The notes beneath the pieces are model-generated. The model ran no database searches. It saw only the letters and a program-made list of their open reading frames with translations, and had not been told where the DNA came from. The translations under genes and the position numbers were made by a program. A DNA stretch of 64,000 nucleotides from Arthrobacter sp. 9AX. GTDB taxonomy: Bacteria > Actinomycetota > Actinomycetes > Actinomycetales > Micrococcaceae. This document shows positions 9,618-16,936 of the stretch, in pieces. The stretch lies in the NCBI RefSeq assembly GCF_902506095.1, contig NZ_LR733293.1:290415-354414 (forward strand). The letters run 5' to 3'. Positions within the stretch are counted from its first letter, which is position 1. Each line of letters starts with the position of its first letter.

Positions 9618-9826
9618 CCGCTGGAATCCCACTTGTAGTCAATCCAGACACTGAACCCCCTGGCACGTTCAAACATGGCCCGCGGCGTCGCCCCGTGAGC
9701 GGCAATCCAGATAATGGCGCCGTCGTTCGTCACACCGTCGACCAGTCCGGTCCTGACGACTGAGCCGTCAAGCTTGATCTGTACTTCCTGGCCCAGGACC
9801 GGCAGCCAGTCATGCTGGCGATGCAT
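9614..9826 (-). CDS. Small protein of about 70 aa resembling the C-terminal domain of the LacI-type protein at 38184
   Basis: The 70-aa frame reads from an ATG at 9826 to a stop that overlaps the convergent LacI stop by 4 bp. The pattern GQEVQIKLDG, RTGLVDGV, NDGAIIWIA, HGATPR suggests a compact all-beta domain. The same spacing (a Gly followed by a strand, TG, PDG, an aromatic and WV, HG, R) recurs in the C-terminal third of the HTH protein at 38184-38702. Function is unknown. The frame stays open to 10000, but the longer form would run through the promoter operators, and the ribosome site at 9826 is weak, so the start is uncertain. It may be a nucleic-acid or ligand-binding accessory protein, which is inference only. 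Confidence 0.55.
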   Translation of the reverse strand: MHRQHDWLPVLGQEVQIKLDGSVVRTGLVDGVTNDGAIIWIAAHGATPRAMFERARGFSVWIDYKWDSSG

Positions 9827-9987
9827 TCGGCGGCCGGTCCCGCCGTCTCCGGCACGGCTATCCGCCTGACCCGTCTTAGCCGGGGTCTCCCAGCACCATG
9901 CGCTGGATTGGGCGTTGGGTGAGAACGTCAGCGTGCTCCTGGTCAAAGTCACCAAAACGGGGTGATAAGAATGAAAGCACACTCTGA

Positions 9988-10041
9988 TGGACCGGTCCAT
10001 TGACAGTTGCGAAGCGGTTCATTTATCGTTGGACCGTTCCA
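9988..10041 (+). promoter_or_regulatory. Promoter of inositol operon 2 flanked by twin LacI-type operators
   Basis: TGGACCGGTCCA at 9988-9999 and the one-mismatch copy TGGACCGTTCCA at 10030-10041 flank a -35 TTGACA (10000-10005) and a possible -10 TATCGT (10024-10029). The flanking bases CTTCGAGA and CACATT are shared with the promoter at 11-63, so the whole promoter block looks duplicated. It drives the LacI gene at 10164 and probably everything to 18430. Confidence 0.8.
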
Positions 10042-10116
10042 CTTCGAGATTTGGCTCACATTGTTGACCGAACTCTGGTCTCGGAAGTGGCAGCAACAAC
10101 ATCGAAGGAGATTCCT

Positions 10117-10167
10117 GTGGCACAGCGCAACTCGCCGATCCACGGCCTTACCCGGGGCGTGGTGTGA
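10117..10167 (+). CDS. Possible 16-codon leader peptide overlapping the LacI start
   Basis: A strong ribosome site GAAGGAG (10104-10110) is followed at normal spacing by GTG at 10117 and a 16-codon frame, MAQRNSPIHGLTRGVV, whose TGA at 10165-10167 overlaps the GTG start of lacI. The lacI start has only a weak site of its own. The peptide could be a coupling leader, or it could be the start of a former binding-protein gene joined to lacI by deletion, since the promoter and leader match those in front of the binding-protein gene at 137. Confidence 0.45.
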   Translation: MAQRNSPIHGLTRGVV

Positions 10168-11183
10168 CGATGGCTGAATCCTTGCGCCGACCCACCATCC
10201 GCGACGTCGCGGAGCGGGCCGGGGTTTCCAAGTCCCTGGTCTCCCTCGTATTGCGTGATTCGCCCCGTGTCAGCGATCTCCGGCGCCAGCGTGTACTACA
10301 GGTGGTGGAGGAGCTCGGTTTTGAACTGAACCTCGCTGCCCGGTCCCTTGCCACCCGCGATAACGGCACCATCGGCGTCCTGGTCAGCGACCTCCACAAC
10401 CCATGGGCCTTTGACGTTGTCGACGCGGCCCGGCCGGTACTCGAAGACTCCGGACATACCGTGCTCTTCAGCGCCGTTACGGCCTCAAAATCGGACAGTG
10501 GAGTGGATCTGTCCATTCTCCAGGCGTTCCGTGACCTGTGCGTTGCCGGTCTTCTCGTGGTTGGCAGCATCCCGGACAAAGCGCCCTTCAGCCGGGTGGT
10601 TGCAGGCGGTGCAGTTGTCTTCGCCGGAGGAGGCCCCGACTACATCGACACCGCCGACGTCGTCCGCAGCGATGATGCCCAGGGGCTGGGTATGGTCGTG
10701 GAACACCTTTTGGATCAGGGCCACGAACACATCGCACATTTGGGAGGCCTGGGCGGTTCGGTGGGCCAGGCCCGGGTGCACGGATACACGGCGGCCATGC
10801 AAAGCCAGGGCCTGGCCCGAAACATCCGCGTCATCGAAGCTGATTTTTCCCAGGAATCCGGTTATGTCGCAGCCCACAGGGCTTTGGGGGCACGAGGGAC
10901 CCGGCCCACGGCGCTGGCCTGCATCAATGACCTCGCAGCCCTGGGCGCCATGACCGCCGCGGACGAGCGCGGACTTGAGATCGCTGTTACCGGATACGAC
11001 AACATCACCCTCACCGCTATGCCGAGACTGGGACTTACCACCGTGGACCCGGACAGCTCTGCCATCGGCATCGCAGGAGCCAACACGCTCCTGCAGCGCA
11101 TCCACGGAGAAGGCAACGGGTTCGTCCACCAGCCCATAACCCCGCACCTTGTGGTCCGCAGATCCAGCCTCATCGGGATCTAG
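10164..11183 (+). CDS. LacI-family transcriptional regulator (operon 2)
   Basis: This 339-aa repressor is a close paralogue of the protein encoded at 8601. The HTH TIRDVAERAGVSKSLVSLVL and the hinge segment NLAARSLATRDN are identical or nearly so, and the sensor domain keeps LVSDLHNPWAFDV, CINDLAALGAMTAADE and VTGYDN. Differences are concentrated in the ligand domain. GTG 10164 overlaps the leader-peptide stop; ATG 10170 in the same frame is an equally possible start. It is the first gene of operon 2, directly behind the twin-operator promoter, so it is probably autoregulated. Confidence 0.92.
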   Translation: MTMAESLRRPTIRDVAERAGVSKSLVSLVLRDSPRVSDLRRQRVLQVVEELGFELNLAARSLATRDNGTIGVLVSDLHNPWAFDVVDAARPVLEDSGHTVLFSAVTASKSDSGVDLSILQAFRDLCVAGLLVVGSIPDKAPFSRVVAGGAVVFAGGGPDYIDTADVVRSDDAQGLGMVVEHLLDQGHEHIAHLGGLGGSVGQARVHGYTAAMQSQGLARNIRVIEADFSQESGYVAAHRALGARGTRPTALACINDLAALGAMTAADERGLEIAVTGYDNITLTAMPRLGLTTVDPDSSAIGIAGANTLLQRIHGEGNGFVHQPITPHLVVRRSSLIGI

Positions 11184-11253
11184 CCACCAACCCATCCCCG
11201 CAGCACGGCCCCAGTGCCCTTGCTGATTACCCGACACCATCCCAAGGACGACG

Positions 11254-12186
11254 ATGCCTTCACTCACCACCACGCAAACAGTCGTAGCGCTCGGCAGCGT
11301 CGACGCCAACCTGGTCGAGCCGGTTCTGGCCGCGAACCAGCAACTCATTCAGGACCCGACGGAAGCGGACCTCGCTCGCGCTGATGCTGCCATCGTTCGG
11401 GCAGCCTACAAGGTCGACCGTGAACTTCTGGACCGCATGCCGGCCCTGAAAGTTATCGCCCGCACCGGCGTGGGAACCGACCTCGTTGATGTTGCAGAAG
11501 CCAACCGGCGGGGGATCCCCGTTGTCATCACCCCCGGCAGCAACACCGCATCCGTTGCGGAGGGCGTGTTCTCCCACCTGCTCGCACTCGTGAAGAAGCT
11601 TTCGCCCCTCACATCCCTGGTCCGGGAAGGCCGTTGGGCCGAGCGCTCCTCGGTGCGGGTGGGTGACCTCGAAGGCTTCACGCTGGGCATTATCGGGTAC
11701 GGCCGCATCGGGCGGCGCGTGGCCCGCATCGCCGAAGCCTTTGACCTGAAAGTCCTGGCCTACGATCCTTTCGCTGACGTTCCGGCAGAGATCTGCCGCA
11801 ACTCCGTGGAGGACCTCTTGGCCGACAGTGACTTTGTGACGCTGCATGTGCCGCTGACCGCCGAGAACCGGAACCTCATCAACGCCGAGCGGATCGCCGC
11901 AATGCCGCGCGGGGCCGTCCTGATCAACTGCAGCAGGGGAGGACTCGTTGACCTTGACGCAGCCCACTCCGCCCTCGCCACCGGGCATCTGGGTGGTCTG
12001 GGACTGGACGTGTTCGACCCCGAACCCCCCGTCCACCACCCCGTCTTTGACTTGGACAGCGTCGTTCTGACACCCCACCTGATGGGGTTCACTGAGCAGG
12101 GAATGGCTCACACCGTCCGTGACGCAGCCCAAGGTGCCGTCGACGTTCTCGCCGGCCGGGCACCAGCGGCGGTGGCGGCACCATGA
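11254..12186 (+). CDS. D-2-hydroxyacid dehydrogenase (SerA/PdxB family)
   Basis: This 310-aa NAD-dependent dehydrogenase has the D-isomer-specific fold: a Rossmann motif LGIIGYGRIGRRVARI near residue 150, the catalytic Arg in INCSRGGLVD, Glu in DPEPP and His in LTPHLMGFT. It reduces a 2-keto acid or oxidises a D-2-hydroxyacid. AAGGACGACG precedes the ATG. The stop overlaps the next gene (ATGA). In this operon a hydroxypyruvate-, glyoxylate- or tartronate-type substrate from polyol breakdown is plausible, but nothing in the sequence proves it. Confidence 0.88.
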   Translation: MPSLTTTQTVVALGSVDANLVEPVLAANQQLIQDPTEADLARADAAIVRAAYKVDRELLDRMPALKVIARTGVGTDLVDVAEANRRGIPVVITPGSNTASVAEGVFSHLLALVKKLSPLTSLVREGRWAERSSVRVGDLEGFTLGIIGYGRIGRRVARIAEAFDLKVLAYDPFADVPAEICRNSVEDLLADSDFVTLHVPLTAENRNLINAERIAAMPRGAVLINCSRGGLVDLDAAHSALATGHLGGLGLDVFDPEPPVHHPVFDLDSVVLTPHLMGFTEQGMAHTVRDAAQGAVDVLAGRAPAAVAAP

Positions 12187-13235
12187 CTGTCCGGGTCGGC
12201 ATCATTGGAGTCGGGGCCATGGGGGCTGAACACGCCCGCATCCTTCGCAGCAGCGTCGCCGGCGTTACTGTCAGCGCAGTTGCCGATGCCGCATATGACC
12301 GTGCACAGGCGGTCGCCGCGGAAACGGGTGCACGAAGCTTTCGGTCGGCAGAAGAGCTCATCGCTTCACCGTTCGTCGATGCAGTCCTGATCGCATCACC
12401 CGACAGCGCCCATACCGCTCAGGTCAGCACCTGCCTGGATCACAAAAAGCCGGTCCTCTGCGAGAAACCGCTGGCTCCCACCGTTGCCGAATGTGAAGAG
12501 CTGATCGCCCGGGAAGAGTCCCTGAACCGTGGTGTCCCGCTCATCTCCGTGGGCTTCATGCGCAGGTTCCATCCCGCGTACCAGGACCTCAAACAGCAGT
12601 TGCGCGAAGGGTCGATCGGCCAGCCCCTGCTGACCCGCAGCTCGCACCGGAACGTACGGTCCTACCCCGGCGGCGATTCAGCGGCCACCATTACCAACTC
12701 GGGTGTTCACGACATCGACACCACGTCCTGGCTGCTCGATTCTCCGATCGAATCCGTCAGCTGGCATGCTCCCCGCAGCACCGGCCTTGACCCGTCCCGT
12801 CAGGATCCCCAGGTCTTCCTTCTCCGGGCCGCCAACGGAGTGCTAAGCACTGTCGACGTGTTCCTCAACGCACGCTACGGCTATGACGTCCGGTGCGAGA
12901 TCATCGGTGAACTCGGCAGCATCGAACTCGCGCCGCACCAAGGACCGATAGCGAACCGTGCACTGGGGCGCTCCCAGGGTTACGCGGAGGACTGGATTCC
13001 CGTCTTCAACAACGCCTACCGGCTCCAGGCACAGGCTTGGGTGGATGCGATCGCCTCCGGCCGCCGGGCGCCCCTCGCCACTGCCCAAGACGGTCTGAAC
13101 GCCCTGCGCGTCGCCGAAGCACTCGTGCAGTCCATGAACGGCGGCGGCATCACCGTCGCCGTCAGCAACGCCACCCCGTCCGGCAATTCCCTGCCCGGCG
13201 GTACCCAAGGAAGGAACCTCTCCCATGTCCAGTGA
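12183..13235 (+). CDS. Gfo/Idh/MocA-family oxidoreductase
   Basis: This 350-aa protein has the Rossmann motif VGIIGVGAMGAEHARI at residues 4-19 and the catalytic segment VLCEKPLAPT. The substrate domain carries the paired SGVHDIDTTSWLL motif typical of inositol dehydrogenase relatives. The C-terminus has about 30 extra low-complexity residues that run through the ribosome site and start of the next gene (11-bp overlap). It probably oxidises an inositol isomer or inosose, complementing the IolG-like enzyme that follows. Confidence 0.87.
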   Translation: MTVRVGIIGVGAMGAEHARILRSSVAGVTVSAVADAAYDRAQAVAAETGARSFRSAEELIASPFVDAVLIASPDSAHTAQVSTCLDHKKPVLCEKPLAPTVAECEELIAREESLNRGVPLISVGFMRRFHPAYQDLKQQLREGSIGQPLLTRSSHRNVRSYPGGDSAATITNSGVHDIDTTSWLLDSPIESVSWHAPRSTGLDPSRQDPQVFLLRAANGVLSTVDVFLNARYGYDVRCEIIGELGSIELAPHQGPIANRALGRSQGYAEDWIPVFNNAYRLQAQAWVDAIASGRRAPLATAQDGLNALRVAEALVQSMNGGGITVAVSNATPSGNSLPGGTQGRNLSHVQ

Positions 13236-14238
13236 ACGACCGCTCAAAGTTGCCTTGTTCGGATCAGGGCGCATCGGCCAAGTCCACGCCCGCAACATCC
13301 TCGCCAACCCGGAGCTTGAGCTGGTGCTCATCGCTGACCCCTTTATCGAGGGTGCGCAGAAGCTCGCCGAGGGCACTGGCGCCCGTGCAGTTGCCACCGC
13401 CGATGAGGTTTTCGCCGAGGACGACCTGGACGCCATCATCGTCGGTTCACCCACCAACACGCACGTTGACCTGATTTCCCGCGCCGCTGCCCGAGGTGTC
13501 GCTGCCTTGTGCGAAAAGCCCATTGACCTTGACATCGACAGGGTCCTGGCCTGTCGGGACAACCTCCGCGGCAGCAACACCCCGCTGATGCTCGGCTTCA
13601 ACCGCCGCTTCGACCCCAACTTCGCATCAGTTCAGGCCCGTGTGCAGGCAGGTGAAATCGGCCGGCTGGAACAGCTGACCATCATCAGCCGCGACCCCGC
13701 ACCGGCCCCGGCGTCCTACATCGCCGGCTCCGGCGGCATCTTCCGGGACCAGAGCATCCACGACCTGGACATGGCCAGGTTCTTCGTCCCTGACATCGTC
13801 GAGGTCTCCGCGACCGGCTCCAACCTCTTCTGCGACTACATCGAAGAATTGGGCGACTTCGACTCTGTTGTCATCAACCTCCGCGGTGCCCGCGGCGAAC
13901 AAATCACCATCATCAACTCCCGCCACAGCGCCTTCGGCCATGACCAGCGCCTGGAAGCCTTCGGCAGCGACGGGATGCTCACGGCCGGGAACCTGACACC
14001 AACCAGCGTCCGGAAATACACGGCAGCCGGCGCCGAAGGAGCAGATCCCTACCTGCACTTCTTCCTCGAGCGCTACGCCGAAGCCTACCGGCGGGAACTG
14101 GAAGGCTTCGTTCAGTCCATCCGCCAGGGCATCGCCTGCAGCCCCGGCTTCGAAGACGGGCTCGAAGCTCTGGTCCTGGCCAACGCTGCAGAAGAATCCG
14201 CGCGCTCAGGCCGCGTCGTCAAAATCGGAAAGGATTAA
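13225..14238 (+). CDS. iolG: Inositol 2-dehydrogenase-like oxidoreductase
   Basis: This 337-aa NAD-dependent dehydrogenase matches the IolG type, which converts myo-inositol to 2-keto-myo-inositol. It has VALFGSGRIGQVHARN at the N-terminus, catalytic ALCEKPIDLD, a GFNRRFDPNF strand, and the motif GGIFRDQSIHDLDMARFFV containing the conserved Asp and His pair. ATG 13225 lies inside the end of the upstream gene, with AAGGAAGG before it. The next gene follows after 4 bp. The symbol is by family resemblance; the close relatives in this cluster may have different stereoisomer preference. Confidence 0.82.
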   Translation: MSSERPLKVALFGSGRIGQVHARNILANPELELVLIADPFIEGAQKLAEGTGARAVATADEVFAEDDLDAIIVGSPTNTHVDLISRAAARGVAALCEKPIDLDIDRVLACRDNLRGSNTPLMLGFNRRFDPNFASVQARVQAGEIGRLEQLTIISRDPAPAPASYIAGSGGIFRDQSIHDLDMARFFVPDIVEVSATGSNLFCDYIEELGDFDSVVINLRGARGEQITIINSRHSAFGHDQRLEAFGSDGMLTAGNLTPTSVRKYTAAGAEGADPYLHFFLERYAEAYRRELEGFVQSIRQGIACSPGFEDGLEALVLANAAEESARSGRVVKIGKD

Positions 14239-14242
14239 CCAG

Positions 14243-15028
14243 GTGAACAACCCATTGCTCAAAGACAAAGTCGTCCTCATCAGCGGAGGCACCCAGGGAC
14301 TCGGTGCAGGCATAGCCCTGCGCGCCGCAGCCGAAGGAGCAGCCGGGGTCGCAGTCACCGGCCGCAACGCCGATGCCGGGGAAACGATCGCAGCGGAACT
14401 GCGCAAGGCCGGGACTGAGAGCCGCTACATCAAGGCCGACCTCACCGACGTCGAACAGGCGCGCAACTCAGTACTGGAAACCATAGATGCGTTCGGAAGC
14501 CTCGACTGCACTGTGAACGCTGCCGGACTCACCACCCGCGGCACCATGCTGGACACCTCGCCGGAGCTCTTCGACGCCCACATCGCGGTGAACCTGAAAT
14601 CCCCGTTCTTCATCATGTCCGAAACCATCAAGCACCTGCGCGACAGGGGAGCGCCCGGGAGCATCGTCAACATCATCTCCATCGCCGAACTGGGCGGCCA
14701 GCCCTACCTGGCACCCTACGTTGCGGCGAAGGCAGGACTGGCCGGCCTGACCCGCAACGCCGCCCACGCCCACCGCTGGGACAAGATCCGGATCAACGGC
14801 CTGGACATCGGATGGACCGCAACCGACGGTGAAGCTGAGACCCAGAAACGCTTTCACGGCGCCGGCGATGACTGGCTGGAAAAAGCGAACGCGTCCATGC
14901 CCATGGGCAAACTCGGGCAGGTCGACGAAATCGCAGAATTCGTAGTCTTTCTCCTCTCGCAAAGGAGCGGAGTAGTCACCGGTTCCGTCATCGACTGGGA
15001 CCAGCAAGTCATCGGAGGATCAGATTGA
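14243..15028 (+). CDS. SDR-family NAD(P)-dependent oxidoreductase
   Basis: This 261-aa classical short-chain dehydrogenase has the cofactor motif SGGTQGLGAG (residues 14-23), NAAG, a catalytic Ser region in IISIAELGG, and YVAAK with the catalytic Tyr and Lys. It starts with GTG at 14243 after AACCAGG and its TGA overlaps the TTG start of the next gene. Members act on hydroxyl groups of sugars, polyols and inosose-like ketones. The exact substrate is unknown; a role in interconverting inositol isomers fits the context. Confidence 0.87.
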   Translation: MNNPLLKDKVVLISGGTQGLGAGIALRAAAEGAAGVAVTGRNADAGETIAAELRKAGTESRYIKADLTDVEQARNSVLETIDAFGSLDCTVNAAGLTTRGTMLDTSPELFDAHIAVNLKSPFFIMSETIKHLRDRGAPGSIVNIISIAELGGQPYLAPYVAAKAGLAGLTRNAAHAHRWDKIRINGLDIGWTATDGEAETQKRFHGAGDDWLEKANASMPMGKLGQVDEIAEFVVFLLSQRSGVVTGSVIDWDQQVIGGSD

Positions 15029-15912
15029 GCACCATCACCAGCCGCCTCGCCGCAGCCCCCATCTCCTGGGGTGTCTGCGAAGTACCCGGGTGGGGACACC
15101 AGCTGGGAGCGGACAAAGTCCTCTCCGAAATGACCGCACTGGGCATTAGCGCCACCGAATTCGGACCGGCAGGTTTCCTGCCCGAAGAGGCCGCTGAACG
15201 CGCCGACGTGCTAAAGCGCCACAACCTACAGGCCATCGGCGGGTTTTTTCCGGTCCTCCTCCACGATTCCGCCAACGATCCGATGGCGGCCGTCGCCGCC
15301 GAACTCGAAGCGTACGAGGCCGCCGGAGCCTCCGTCATGGTTCTCGCCGCCGAGACCGGCGTCGCCGGCTACGACCAGCGCCACGAACTCGACGGCGACG
15401 GCTGGGACCTGTTCGGCCGGAACCTCGACGCCATCGTCAAGGCCGCCGCCGACAAGGGCATCCAGGCGGTCGTTCACCCGCATGTCGGAACCATGATCGA
15501 GAGCACCTCGGACGTCAACAGAGTCCTGAACGACACTGCGGCGAACCTGTGCCTCGACACCGGGCACCTGCTCATCGGCGGCACCGACCCGATCCAGCTC
15601 GTCCGGGAGTACGCCTCCCGGATCGGCCACACCCACCTCAAAGACGTCCGCAAGGCCGTCGCCGCCCGGGTGCAGAACGGCGAGATCTCCTACACCGACG
15701 GGGTCAAAACCGGAATGTACGTCCCACTGGGCCAAGGCGACGTCGGAATCGGCACCATCGTGAAGGACCTGATCAAGGCGGGCTACCCCGGTTGGTTCAC
15801 CATGGAACAGGACACCATCCTCGGCACCGAACCCACCGGGGAAGGGCCCGTGGGCGACGTCCGCCAGTCCGTTGCGTTCCTGCGCGCGCTGGAACAGGAG
15901 CTGGCGCCATGA
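15025..15912 (+). CDS. iolE: 2-keto-myo-inositol dehydratase (IolE-like TIM barrel)
   Basis: This 295-aa protein belongs to the AP-endonuclease-2/xylose-isomerase-like TIM-barrel family. The start APISWGVCEVPGWGHQ is characteristic of inosose dehydratase, which makes the diketo substrate of IolD. Metal-ligand segments are visible: VVHPHVG, LCLDTGHLLIGG, IGHTHLKDV and a terminal FTMEQD. The start is TTG at 15025, overlapping the SDR stop, and the stop overlaps the next ATG. Together with iolD at 4646 it gives the core ring-opening steps. Confidence 0.88.
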   Translation: MSTITSRLAAAPISWGVCEVPGWGHQLGADKVLSEMTALGISATEFGPAGFLPEEAAERADVLKRHNLQAIGGFFPVLLHDSANDPMAAVAAELEAYEAAGASVMVLAAETGVAGYDQRHELDGDGWDLFGRNLDAIVKAAADKGIQAVVHPHVGTMIESTSDVNRVLNDTAANLCLDTGHLLIGGTDPIQLVREYASRIGHTHLKDVRKAVAARVQNGEISYTDGVKTGMYVPLGQGDVGIGTIVKDLIKAGYPGWFTMEQDTILGTEPTGEGPVGDVRQSVAFLRALEQELAP

Positions 15913-16934
15913 CAGCGGTACGCTGGGGCGTCCTGAGCACCGCCCGCATCGCAGAGGACCGCTTCCTGCCGGCCATGCAGAAGGCGCGCAACGCCGTTGC
16001 GACAGCCATCAGCAGCCCGAACGGACGCGCCGCGGAGGTGGCGGAGCGGTTTGGTATCGCCACCGCCTACAAATCCCATGAGGCGCTCCTGGCCGATCCC
16101 AACATCGAGGCCGTCTACATCCCGTTTCCCAACAGCCTGCACGCGGACTGGATCGTCACCGCAGCCGAGGCCGGCAAGGACATCCTGTGTGAAAAGCCGA
16201 TGGTGTCGAGCCTGGAGGATTATCAGCGCGTTCGCCAAGCCTGTGCGGCTAACGGGGTGACCCTCATGGAAGCGTTCATGTACCGTTTCCACCCACAGCA
16301 CCAGAAGGTCCGGGAGTACATCGACTCGGGAAGAATCGGGCAGCTGGTCTCCATGCACGCCCGCTTCCACTTCGTCATGAACCGCACCAAGTCCGAGGTG
16401 CGGCTACAACAGGACATGGACGGCGGCGCACTGAACGACGTCGGCTGCTACGCCATCGACATCATGAACATGGTCATGGGACGGGCCCCCCACAGCGTGT
16501 ACGGCAAGGGGACCAGCCGAACTGACCCCGTCGAGACCTCCGTCGCGGCGATCCTGGACTACGGGGACGTCCTGGGAACCTTCGACTGCGGTTTCGAAGG
16601 CCCGCGCACGCACACGTTCCAAATCATCGGCACCGAGGGCCAGATCACCCTCGATAAAGCATTCGACCCCGACCCGTCGGAAACCGCCTCCGGGAAAGTC
16701 ACCTACCGGGACGGACGCACCGAATCCTTCGAAATCGGCGACGACCAGTTCAAAACCGAAATCGAACGGTTCAGCGCCTGGGTACGCAACTCCGGACAGG
16801 AACTCGTCCACAAAAGCCTCACCGAAGAAAACCTCGCCGTCCGGTTGGCCCTGCATGAATCCCTCGCTTCCGGCCTCCCACGTTTGGTCACAGACGTCCA
16901 CACCGTCGAATACCACCTATCCCAGGAGCAATAG
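15909..16934 (+). CDS. Gfo/Idh/MocA-family oxidoreductase (dihydrodiol/xylose dehydrogenase type)
   Basis: This 341-aa protein starts RWGVLSTARIAEDRFLPA, the variant Rossmann start (G-x-L-S-T-A-x-I) found in the NADP-dependent D-xylose / dihydrodiol dehydrogenase branch of the family. The catalytic segment is ILCEKPMVSS and the substrate domain has MDGGALNDVGCYAID. ATG 15909 overlaps the iolE stop; the frame is open far upstream only because it runs antiparallel to codon bias in iolE. It likely acts on a sugar-like alcohol, distinct from the inositol-type paralogues upstream. Confidence 0.87.
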   Translation: MTAVRWGVLSTARIAEDRFLPAMQKARNAVATAISSPNGRAAEVAERFGIATAYKSHEALLADPNIEAVYIPFPNSLHADWIVTAAEAGKDILCEKPMVSSLEDYQRVRQACAANGVTLMEAFMYRFHPQHQKVREYIDSGRIGQLVSMHARFHFVMNRTKSEVRLQQDMDGGALNDVGCYAIDIMNMVMGRAPHSVYGKGTSRTDPVETSVAAILDYGDVLGTFDCGFEGPRTHTFQIIGTEGQITLDKAFDPDPSETASGKVTYRDGRTESFEIGDDQFKTEIERFSAWVRNSGQELVHKSLTEENLAVRLALHESLASGLPRLVTDVHTVEYHLSQEQ

Positions 16935-16936
16935 AA

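Noticed and set aside
9614..10000. Full 128-aa version of the small minus-strand gene
   Set aside because: The extension starts inside the operator at 9988-9999 and its extra 58 residues do not resemble the related domain, so the shorter frame from 9826 is preferred.
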